Of a DNA stretch of 5,843 bases, positions 1-5,843 are shown piece by piece. This DNA is from Deltaproteobacteria bacterium (GTDB lineage Bacteria > UBA10199 > DSSB01). The position numbers and the translations under genes were made by a program. The stretch lies in assembly GCA_021772695.1 (NCBI GenBank), contig JAJFLL010000278.1, positions 1-5,843 on the forward strand, written 5' to 3'. Within the stretch, counting starts at the first letter, position 1, and each line of letters begins with the position of its first letter. A model generated the notes under the pieces. That model was given only the letters and a program-made list of their open reading frames with translations. It had not been told where the DNA came from and did not search any database.

Positions 1-1
1 A

Positions 2-55
2 TCTGAAAATGATTTTATTTTAGCTGCAAAAATCGATTGTTTACCTTTAAATTAA
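2..55 (+). CDS. Possible C-terminal tail of an upstream gene (partial)
   Basis: One frame is open from the left edge to a TAA at 53-55 and would encode the ending SENDFILAAKIDCLPLN. The other two forward frames hit stops at once (TGA at 4-6, TAG at 21-23). The stop lies 7 bases before the next ATG, matching the tight spacing of the rest of the cluster. Seventeen codons are far too few to name a product, and an open frame this short could be chance. The alternative is that these AT-rich 62 bases are a leader or promoter region, but I find no convincing -35/-10 pair. Confidence 0.35.
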   Translation, partial: SENDFILAAKIDCLPLN

Positions 56-62
56 ACCTCAC

Positions 63-1109
63 ATGAAAAAATTAATTAAATTTCTTCTGGGCTTATTGGT
101 ATTCGTGGTGATTGGTTTCTTTGGTTTTTTGTATTGGGCCATTGGCCCGGGCATTGCCCCTGAGAAACTTGGTGATTCGGGAATTATTTTCTATGGCACT
201 ACACCCGCATCGAAACCACGCACCCCGTTGTTACTTAAAATTGTTTCATACAATATGGGCTATGCTTCAGGTAAATGGAATAATGATGGCCATGTTTTGA
301 CAAAGCCAGAAGTTGAAAATCATTTAGAACAGATGTCCAAGACACTAAAAGTCTTGTCACCCGATTTAGTTTTTTTGCAAGAGGTAGATTTTTTTTCACG
401 CCGCAGTTTTGAATCTTCGCAAATGGAGTATTTGGCAAAGGCATTAGAGCTTCCCTATGCAGCCTATGCCTTGACCTGGAATAAGCGATATGTGGCCTGG
501 CCCTATTGGCCATTGAATCGCCATTTCGGCCGACTGGTTTCAGGGCAAGCCATTTTAAGTCGCTATCCTTTAAGTGATTCAGAGATTCTCTCTTACGCCA
601 AACCTAAGGACAACCCCTTCTGGTACAATTGGTTTTATATTGATCGTCTAGTGCAACGGGTTAAAGTTACAACCGGAGGCATCCCATTTGAGGTCTACAA
701 CGTACATCTAGAGGCATTTTCAGCAAAGACCCGGAAGTTACAACTCGATAAATTATCCAAGTGGATTCCTTCCTCAGCGACACCGAGCAAAATCATCGGC
801 GGGGATTTTAATTTAATTTGGGAAAGTAAAAAAATTACCGGTGCGGCATTAAACAACCAGAAAAGACAACTCGCCGATTTTACTAAGGCAACGGGGCTTG
901 TAATGGGCAACCCATCCCAGAAACAATTCACCTTTCCCAGCTGGGAACCCGAAAAGCGGATTGACTTTATTTTTTACTCTCCCGACTTTGAATCATTAAC
1001 CGGGGGAGTTATCGATAATCTCGCTGCAAGTGATCATTTGCCCGTGTGGTCCATTCTGCGTTGGGCCCAAAATCAAAAATCCCTTGGCCTAGCCCCTTCC
1101 CCCGAGTAA
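63..1109 (+). CDS. Membrane-anchored endonuclease/exonuclease/phosphatase (EEP) family hydrolase
   Basis: This 348-residue protein belongs to the EEP superfamily (DNase I, exonuclease III, inositol phosphatase and sphingomyelinase fold), metal-dependent phosphodiesterases and phosphatases. Residues 4-26 form a hydrophobic helix after a lysine-rich start (MKKLIK), so it is probably an uncleaved anchor that places the catalytic domain outside the inner membrane. The domain spans about 58-335. All signature motifs are present: SYNMGY (Asn64), PDLVFLQEVD (Asp101, Glu107), YNVHLE (Asn213, His215), GGDFNL (Asp248, Asn250), RIDFIF (Asp301) and SDHLPV (Ser323, Asp324, His325). It should therefore be active. 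Two aromatic-rich stretches, about 137-158 and 184-196, add Trp and Tyr that could touch the membrane. The substrate cannot be read from sequence: a phospholipid or phosphorylated headgroup fits an exported anchored enzyme, nucleic acid is possible. The ATG at 63 has no clear Shine-Dalgarno motif but gives a complete anchor. The next gene starts 10 bases after the stop. Confidence 0.9.
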   Translation: MKKLIKFLLGLLVFVVIGFFGFLYWAIGPGIAPEKLGDSGIIFYGTTPASKPRTPLLLKIVSYNMGYASGKWNNDGHVLTKPEVENHLEQMSKTLKVLSPDLVFLQEVDFFSRRSFESSQMEYLAKALELPYAAYALTWNKRYVAWPYWPLNRHFGRLVSGQAILSRYPLSDSEILSYAKPKDNPFWYNWFYIDRLVQRVKVTTGGIPFEVYNVHLEAFSAKTRKLQLDKLSKWIPSSATPSKIIGGDFNLIWESKKITGAALNNQKRQLADFTKATGLVMGNPSQKQFTFPSWEPEKRIDFIFYSPDFESLTGGVIDNLAASDHLPVWSILRWAQNQKSLGLAPSPE

Positions 1110-1119
1110 CCTTATTTAA

Positions 1120-2466
1120 ATGAAATTAGCACCAAGCCTAGTCATGTTTTGCCTGATGATGGCCGTTTGCTTTAACTTGCAAGCTGAAACGTCAGCCCTA
1201 CGTTTGCAGGTGACCGGTGCCATCGGCCCCGCCACAAGCGACTACGTCACTCGTGGCCTGCAAGCGGCCGAGGCCCAAGGGGCCGACCTGGTGATTTTGC
1301 AACTCGCTACACCCGGAGGACTCGACACCTCCATGCGTGAAATCAATAAGGCCATCTTGGCCTCCCCCGTGGTTATCGTGGGGTATGTGGCCCCAGAAGG
1401 CGCTAGAGCCGCCAGCGCAGGCACTTATATTCTATATGCCTGCCCCTTAGCCGCCATGGCCCCAGCCACCAATCTAGGCGCCGCCACCCCGGTTTCCATC
1501 GGGGGGTTCCATGGAATCAAAGCACCACCTAAAGAAGCCGATAAAGACGAGGAGGCCCCCTCCAATGAAATTGCCATGAGAAATAAGGTCGTCAATGATG
1601 CCAAGGCCTATATGCGTTCCTTGGCAGAACGACACGGTCGCAATGCCGAATGGGCGGTATCGGCAGTGACCAAGGGAGAAAGCCTTTCGGCACCCGAAGC
1701 CTTAAAATTAAATGTCATTAATCTTATGGCAGCCAATGAAACCGACCTCTTGAAGCAATTACAGGGCATGAAGGTCTCCATGCCTCAAGGTGAGGTCACC
1801 TTACCTAGCCAAGAATTATCCATTTCGGAGTTTAGTCCCGGGTGGCGTTACAACCTGCTCAATACCATCGCTAATCCCAATGTGGCCTACATCCTACTGC
1901 TTCTGGGAATTTACGGCCTTATCTTCGAATTTATGAACCCTGGGTACATTCTTCCCGGAGTCGTAGGCGCCATATGTTTATTGTTAGGCCTCTATGCCCT
2001 GCACGTCTTACCCATTAATTACACGGGAATGGCCTTGTTGATTTTGGGTATTGCCTTGATGGTAACCGAAACTTTTGTCCCCAGTTTTGGAGCCCTTGGC
2101 ATTGGCGGAATTATCGCTTTTATCCTTGGGTCCTTCATGCTCATCGATACGGAATCGGTACCGGGATTAGAAATTTCGCGAACCTTAATTTTAAGTTTTA
2201 CCCTGGTCAGTTCGGTTTTTATCTTCTCTGTTTTGGGTATGGCCGTAAAGGCACGCCGACGCCGCGTGGTCACCGGAAGCGAAGAAATGATCGGTGCCAT
2301 CGGGAAAACCATGGAGCCTTTTTCGACCGAGGGTAATATTGTTATCCACGGAGAAATCTGGCGGGCGAAGTCAGATCAGCCGCTGCAAAAGGATCAAGTG
2401 GTGCAGGTCATTTCTCGTGAAGGATTGCTATTAAAAGTCGCTCCCCCTGTTAATATTTCAAATTAA
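1120..2466 (+). CDS. nfeD: NfeD family membrane-bound serine protease (ClpP class), full-length
   Basis: This 448-residue protein has the full architecture of long NfeD proteins. Residues 1-22 form a signal peptide, likely cleaved after LQA. A ClpP-class protease domain follows (about 26-225), with the TPGG loop at 64-67 and the nucleophile Ser99 in AASAGTY. Aligning it with my recollection of Pyrococcus PH1510 (Ser97/Lys138 dyad) places the catalytic lysine at Lys156 in MRNKVVND. The GRN motif is at 173-175. A charged loop rich in Lys, Asp and Glu (about 134-150) precedes the lysine. About five hydrophobic helices fill 254-376 and include the glycine-rich stretch around 321-337. The soluble C-terminal NfeD (OB-fold) domain occupies about 384-442, with the conserved GAIG and GEIWRA motifs. 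The family acts at the membrane with slipins, and the PH1510 protease cleaves its partner stomatin. The slipin gene starts 12 bases downstream, which supports that pairing. ATG 1120 is chosen because it begins a complete signal peptide; there is no strong ribosome binding site. Confidence 0.95.
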   Translation: MKLAPSLVMFCLMMAVCFNLQAETSALRLQVTGAIGPATSDYVTRGLQAAEAQGADLVILQLATPGGLDTSMREINKAILASPVVIVGYVAPEGARAASAGTYILYACPLAAMAPATNLGAATPVSIGGFHGIKAPPKEADKDEEAPSNEIAMRNKVVNDAKAYMRSLAERHGRNAEWAVSAVTKGESLSAPEALKLNVINLMAANETDLLKQLQGMKVSMPQGEVTLPSQELSISEFSPGWRYNLLNTIANPNVAYILLLLGIYGLIFEFMNPGYILPGVVGAICLLLGLYALHVLPINYTGMALLILGIALMVTETFVPSFGALGIGGIIAFILGSFMLIDTESVPGLEISRTLILSFTLVSSVFIFSVLGMAVKARRRRVVTGSEEMIGAIGKTMEPFSTEGNIVIHGEIWRAKSDQPLQKDQVVQVISREGLLLKVAPPVNISN

Positions 2467-2472
2467 AGAGGA
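2467..2472 (+). promoter_or_regulatory. Shine-Dalgarno site of the slipin gene
   Basis: AGAGGA begins directly after the nfeD stop codon and ends 6 bases before the ATG at 2479. This is good spacing, so it fixes the slipin start. It stands out because the EEP gene, nfeD and the second lipoprotein gene have no comparable motif. Confidence 0.7.
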
Positions 2473-2478
2473 ACGCTC

Positions 2479-3243
2479 ATGAGTATTCCATTGTTAGCCT
2501 TAATTGCCTTTATTTTCTTGCTGCTTTCCATGTCGCTCAAAATTTTGCGGGAATATGAAAGAGGAGTCGTCTTCCAATTGGGTCGTTTCTGGAAAGTTAA
2601 GGGGCCGGGGCTCATTATATTGATACCCGGGGTCCAGTCCATTGTGCGGGTCGATCTGCGCACCATTGTCATGGATGTTCCATCGCAAGACGTCATCTCA
2701 AAAGACAATGTTTCCGTACGGGTCAATGCAGTTATTTTTTTTCGAGTCCTTGACCCTGAAAAGGCCGTCATTCAGGTGGAAAGTTATGAATTGGCCATCA
2801 GTCAACTGGCGCAAACCACTTTACGCTCAGTGCTAGGACAACACGAACTCGATGAAATGCTTTCAGAACGAGAAAAATTAAACGCAGATATCCAAAAGAT
2901 ATTAGACTATCAAACCGATGTCTGGGGAATCAAAGTCACCAATGTAGAAATAAAACATGTCGATATCGATGAAAGCATGATTCGAGCCATCGCCAAACAG
3001 GCAGAAGCCGAACGGGAGAGACGGGCCAAGGTCATCCATGCCGAAGGCGAATATCAGGCGTCGGAAAAACTGTATCAGGCCGCACAAGTTTTGACCAAAC
3101 AAGAAGAGGCGCTTCAATTGCGATATTTACAGACCCTATCAGACATCGCTTCAGAGAAAACCTCGACGATAATTTTTCCTGTACCCATCGACATGATCAG
3201 CCGATTCTTCAAATTAATGAAAGACATCAGTCCTGATAAATAA
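2479..3243 (+). CDS. Slipin: stomatin-like SPFH/PHB-domain membrane protein
   Basis: This 254-residue protein is a typical bacterial slipin. A short hydrophobic N-terminal segment (about 3-19) is followed by the family opening EYERGVVFQLGRF (25-37), GPGL and IPGVQSI (42-55), and the PHB core VDLRT...VPSQDVISKDNVSV (58-80). The helix TTLRSVLGQHELDEMLSERE (113-132) is another slipin hallmark. A charged helical region with coiled-coil character (about 165-215, AEAERERRAKVIHAEGE) supports oligomerisation. The C-terminus carries a hydrophobic patch, TSTIIFPVPIDMISRF (about 228-243), corresponding to the region that archaeal NfeD protease is reported to cut in its stomatin partner. The length is normal for the family. 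Slipins assemble on membranes and organise microdomains. Placement 12 bases behind nfeD reproduces the widespread nfeD-slipin operon. The next gene starts 16 bases after its stop. Confidence 0.95.
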   Translation: MSIPLLALIAFIFLLLSMSLKILREYERGVVFQLGRFWKVKGPGLIILIPGVQSIVRVDLRTIVMDVPSQDVISKDNVSVRVNAVIFFRVLDPEKAVIQVESYELAISQLAQTTLRSVLGQHELDEMLSEREKLNADIQKILDYQTDVWGIKVTNVEIKHVDIDESMIRAIAKQAEAERERRAKVIHAEGEYQASEKLYQAAQVLTKQEEALQLRYLQTLSDIASEKTSTIIFPVPIDMISRFFKLMKDISPDK

Positions 3244-3250
3244 TCATAGC

Positions 3251-3256
3251 GAGGAG
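3251..3256 (+). promoter_or_regulatory. Shine-Dalgarno site of the first LssY-type lipoprotein gene
   Basis: GAGGAG lies just ahead of the ATG at 3260 with only three bases between its last G and the start codon. The GAGG part alone has a more usual 5-base spacing. It supports ATG 3260, which also gives a complete lipoprotein signal sequence. Confidence 0.6.
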
Positions 3257-3259
3257 TTC

Positions 3260-4561
3260 ATGAAGGAAAGGAATGGTCAGTCTTATCTTCCCGCAGGGTT
3301 GATTCTTTTTATTTTACTAGGTGGTCTATGGGGTTGCCATAAATTTACCCCACCCCAGCATGCGGCATCCCAGCCATTTGAAGCCCGATTGCAAACTGAA
3401 AAACAAGGGGATATCTCAGTTTCCATCGCCATCCCAACCTGGGAAGAAACCCAAGACATTTTTGGGACCGATCTCTACGTCAAGAAAATGCAACCGGTTT
3501 GGGTGCAGGTAGAAAACCGCTCGAAGCATCAACTTGCCATATTACAAACTAGCATAGACCCGGAATATTATTCTCCCAACGAGGCGGCCTATAAAACCAA
3601 AGAAGGTTATTCCTCGGGAGCTCAATGGGACCGAGAGGTATTTTTTCAGAAAAAGAGTCTACCCTTGAGCCTGCCACCCCACAGCAAGGCAAGCGGGTAT
3701 GTCATCACCCACCGTGATGAAGGAGCAAAATATGTCACACTCGACATTTTGACCGAAACCAATCTCAAGCGATTTCAGTTTCTGGTTGAACTCCCTATTC
3801 AACCTGGCGAATACAGCAAAATTGATCTTAATCAACTCTACCAGTCCGATCAAATTACAGAATTAAATCTTGAGGAATTAAGAGCCAAGATCGAGTCCCT
3901 ACCCTGTTGCGCGACGGGAAAACAAAAAGGGAAGTATGGAGATCCTGTAAATTTGGTTATCATCGGAAACGACGAGGAGACTCTTTCGGCCTTCGTGAGA
4001 AGTGGTTGGATCCAAACCATGGACAGCAATAGTCCCGCCACCAGTCCTTATGAATCCACTTTGTCGAAACGACCCTTTCAATACAATCTTCGCACCCCAC
4101 TCTGGTACCTTGATCGCGTTCAAGACCTAGGGTTTCATAAACCAAGACAAAGTGACGATGGCCGAACCCAGTTTTGGCTATGGCTCACACCGTGGCGATA
4201 TGAGAATCAACGAGTCTGGATCGGCACCCTCACCCGGGATATCGGCCTGAGATACGCCGTTAAATCACCCAACCTACACATTACCCATAAAATCGATTCA
4301 GACGTGGATGAAACCCGTGATTACCTTTTAGAAGATTTGATTTCCATTGGAGCCGTAGATTCCTTAGCTTGGGTTCGGGGTGTGGGTTATGCATCGCCCA
4401 GTGAACCCAAGAAGGATTTTTCTGGAGACCATTGGTATACGGATGGTTTGCGATTGGTCCTATTTATTTCAGATCAACCGAAAGACTTGCAGGAAATAAA
4501 TATCTTAGATTGGGAGATCCCTCCGAAGCGGGGGCCGGTTTCTCGAAACATAAAACAATAA
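3260..4561 (+). CDS. Putative lipoprotein with LssY C-terminal type domain, copy A
   Basis: This 433-residue protein starts with a lipoprotein signal peptide: a polar start (MKERNGQ), a hydrophobic run (about 10-23) and the lipobox LWGC, with Cys26 as the likely lipidated residue. The residue after it is His, not Asp, so under the E. coli rule it would go to the outer membrane (inference). Residues 27-225 form a region I cannot assign, containing WVQVENRS (81-88), IDPEYYS (99-105) and a vicinal cysteine pair PCC (215-217). From about 227 to 403 it matches the LssY_C family (PF14067), a domain of unknown function named after Legionella LssY: DPVNLVIIG (228-236), SGW (248-250), DRVQDLGF (285-292), LWLTPW (307-312), VWIGTLTRDIGL (319-330), THKIDSDVDETR (342-353) and DGLRLVLF (395-402). 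At 302-308 it reads RTQFWLW, whereas its neighbour reads RNHFRIW, so a His and an Arg are missing here. A paralogue follows 18 bases downstream. The role is unknown; the domain call rests on remembered motifs. Confidence 0.85.
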   Translation: MKERNGQSYLPAGLILFILLGGLWGCHKFTPPQHAASQPFEARLQTEKQGDISVSIAIPTWEETQDIFGTDLYVKKMQPVWVQVENRSKHQLAILQTSIDPEYYSPNEAAYKTKEGYSSGAQWDREVFFQKKSLPLSLPPHSKASGYVITHRDEGAKYVTLDILTETNLKRFQFLVELPIQPGEYSKIDLNQLYQSDQITELNLEELRAKIESLPCCATGKQKGKYGDPVNLVIIGNDEETLSAFVRSGWIQTMDSNSPATSPYESTLSKRPFQYNLRTPLWYLDRVQDLGFHKPRQSDDGRTQFWLWLTPWRYENQRVWIGTLTRDIGLRYAVKSPNLHITHKIDSDVDETRDYLLEDLISIGAVDSLAWVRGVGYASPSEPKKDFSGDHWYTDGLRLVLFISDQPKDLQEINILDWEIPPKRGPVSRNIKQ

Positions 4562-4579
4562 AACTTGAACAATCTATAT

Positions 4580-5843
4580 ATGAAGACCGATTCCTTTTAT
4601 TTAAAACTTTTTTCCATTATGGCCATTGGAATTTTATTTTGCTCAAGCTCAGGTTGCAAAAAATTTAAACCGCCACAAAGTTCTCATCAAATACCGTTTC
4701 AAGACCGCATTCAGCAAGAGACCCATGATGGAATCACGATTTCTGTCGGAGTACCTACTAAAACAGAAACTAAAGGTATTTTCGGTGACGATCTATACGG
4801 CCTGGGGATCCAACCGGTATGGTTGAAGGTGGAAAACCGTTCCAAAGAGAATGCCTCAGTATTAATCAGCAGCATTGACCCCGAATATTTTTCGGCAAAC
4901 GAAGTCGCCTTTAAAAGTAGTCGACTCTATTCGAAACAGGATCAAAAAATACGAGAGGGCTTTTTCGAAGATATGGATCTATTTCCTTATGTAGATCCTA
5001 ACGGGACCGAATCCGGATATATCTTTACCCGCACCGATCAAGGCTCCAAATATCTCAACATCGACGTCTTGACCAAGCGAGACCTCAAACGTTTCACCTA
5101 CATCGTCGAAGTTCCCGGATTAAAAGTCGATTACTACGATGTGGATTTCGACAAGCTCTACCCACTTGAGGAATTCAGGGAGTTGAGTCTGGCCCAATTA
5201 AAACAAGAAATTGAGACCTTTCCTTGCTGCACCTTTAACAAAAAGGGCGAAATGATCGGGGACCCAATAAATCTGGTCATTATTGGCGACGGCGAAGATG
5301 CGCTTTCGGCCTTTATTCGGTCCGGATGGCGTGAGACCGAGAGACAGAAGGGTCGGGCCCTCAAGGTTCTCTGGTCCTATATGAATCGGCAACGCTATGA
5401 TTATGCACCCATGAGCACCTTGTGGATTTTTGACCGAGGGCAAGATGCCGGTTTCCAAAAACCTCGAGAAACTCCCCACGAAAGAAATCATTTTAGGATT
5501 TGGCTGACCCCCTGGCGATACCAGGGGCAATCCGTTTGGATCGGAGCCATCAGCCGGGATATTGGCCTGAGGCACACGCTGAAATCTCGATATATGTTCG
5601 TCACCCATAAGATCGATTCTGATGTGGATGAAACCCGAGAATATTTATTAGAGGATTTACTCGCCATCAACGCATTGAAACAAGTGGCCTATGTTAAAGG
5701 AGTCGGCGCCGTTCCCATCAGCGATCCCAAATACAATCCCATGAATGACCCCTGGTACTCCGATGGCTTGCGATTGGTATTATTTCTTTCGAAGACTCCG
5801 GTAGATGCCACCGATGTGAAGGTATTGGATTGGGAATTCCCAC
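4580..5843 (+). CDS. Putative lipoprotein with LssY C-terminal type domain, copy B (3' partial)
   Basis: The frame is open from ATG 4580 to the right edge, giving 421 codons plus one base with no stop. If it ends like copy A, about 12 residues are missing. Residues 1-25 form a signal peptide ending in SSGC, with likely lipidated Cys26, the same position as in copy A; Lys27 again is not an inner-membrane retention signal. The whole protein aligns to copy A without a gap at about 46 % identity by hand count. Shared landmarks include VENRS (84-88), IDPEYFS (99-105), FPCC (214-217), GDPINLVIIG (227-236), the LTPWRY block (309-314), SRDIGL (325-330), THKIDSDVDETR (342-353) and DGLRLVLFL (395-403). 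At 302-308 it reads RNHFRIW, which keeps the His and Arg that I recall as usual in LssY_C domains. Residues 251-280 differ most from copy A. No clear ribosome binding site precedes ATG 4580; Met14 is an in-frame alternative but would cut off half the signal peptide. Translational coupling to copy A is possible. Confidence 0.85.
   Translation, partial: MKTDSFYLKLFSIMAIGILFCSSSGCKKFKPPQSSHQIPFQDRIQQETHDGITISVGVPTKTETKGIFGDDLYGLGIQPVWLKVENRSKENASVLISSIDPEYFSANEVAFKSSRLYSKQDQKIREGFFEDMDLFPYVDPNGTESGYIFTRTDQGSKYLNIDVLTKRDLKRFTYIVEVPGLKVDYYDVDFDKLYPLEEFRELSLAQLKQEIETFPCCTFNKKGEMIGDPINLVIIGDGEDALSAFIRSGWRETERQKGRALKVLWSYMNRQRYDYAPMSTLWIFDRGQDAGFQKPRETPHERNHFRIWLTPWRYQGQSVWIGAISRDIGLRHTLKSRYMFVTHKIDSDVDETREYLLEDLLAINALKQVAYVKGVGAVPISDPKYNPMNDPWYSDGLRLVLFLSKTPVDATDVKVLDWEFP

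Noticed and set aside
136..148. Perfect small inverted repeat GGGCC-ATT-GGCCC
   Set aside because: It lies inside the EEP coding region, is only 5 bp per arm and has no following T run, so a terminator or operator is not supported.
2463..3117. Minus-strand open frames over the slipin gene
   Set aside because: The + strand encodes an unmistakable slipin; the reverse frames have no recognisable domains or start signals.
4562..4579. Gap between the lipoprotein genes as a terminator or internal promoter
   Set aside because: Eighteen bases with no hairpin, no T run and no recognisable promoter elements.
4432..4826. Two forward open frames (4432-4668 and 4626-4826) across the junction of the lipoprotein genes
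   Set aside because: They overlap the two lipoprotein genes in other frames and show no family motifs. The true frame from 4580 aligns throughout with copy A.
4283..5659. Direct DNA repeat around the THKIDSDVDETR codons (4283-4339 and 5603-5659)
   Set aside because: The nucleotide similarity is the conserved block of the two paralogues, with many silent differences; it is not a mobile element or a recombination repeat.
5158..5670. Overlapping minus-strand open frames of 60 to 136 codons
   Set aside because: They are antisense to copy B, whose protein matches copy A residue by residue. Similar antisense frames occur over copy A, as expected for shadow frames of a duplicated gene.
1..5843. 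CRISPR array, tRNA, rRNA, insertion sequence or attachment site
   Set aside because: I saw no short regularly spaced repeats, tRNA-like folds, transposase motifs or terminal inverted repeats; nearly all bases are coding.

Overview
This window is a compact, one-strand gene cluster of five genes, all on the + strand, probably with the tail of a sixth at the left edge. It reads as accessory envelope or membrane biology rather than core metabolism. The gaps between genes are only 10 to 18 bases. I see no terminator-like hairpin or promoter between genes, so a single operon is the simplest reading. Base composition is moderate. The domain set (anchored EEP hydrolase, NfeD, slipin, two lipoproteins with LssY C-terminal domains) fits a free-living Gram-negative bacterium. 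A proteobacterial or delta-proteobacteria-like host is my guess; the sequence does not settle the phylum.

Layout: bases 1-62 hold an AT-rich stretch that may encode the last 17 codons of an upstream gene. Bases 63-1109 encode a membrane-anchored endonuclease/exonuclease/phosphatase (EEP) superfamily hydrolase with all its catalytic motifs. Bases 1120-2466 encode a full-length NfeD-type membrane serine protease (ClpP-class domain, membrane helices, C-terminal NfeD domain). Bases 2479-3243 encode a stomatin-like slipin (SPFH/PHB family), the classic partner of NfeD. Bases 3260-4561 and 4580 to the right edge encode two tandem paralogous lipoproteins. Each has an unrecognised N-terminal region followed by an LssY C-terminal type domain. 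The second copy runs off the window, about 12 codons before its expected end.

How they may work together: NfeD and slipin form a known membrane pair in which the slipin scaffolds membrane microdomains and the protease acts on the slipin. The hydrolase would sit on the outer face of the inner membrane. The two lipoproteins would be anchored in the envelope beside them. I infer a membrane or lipid maintenance module. The least described part is the duplicated LssY-type lipoprotein pair. The two copies align without a gap over 421 residues at about 46 % identity (counted by eye), and they differ at what looks like a conserved R-x-H-x-R-x-W motif.
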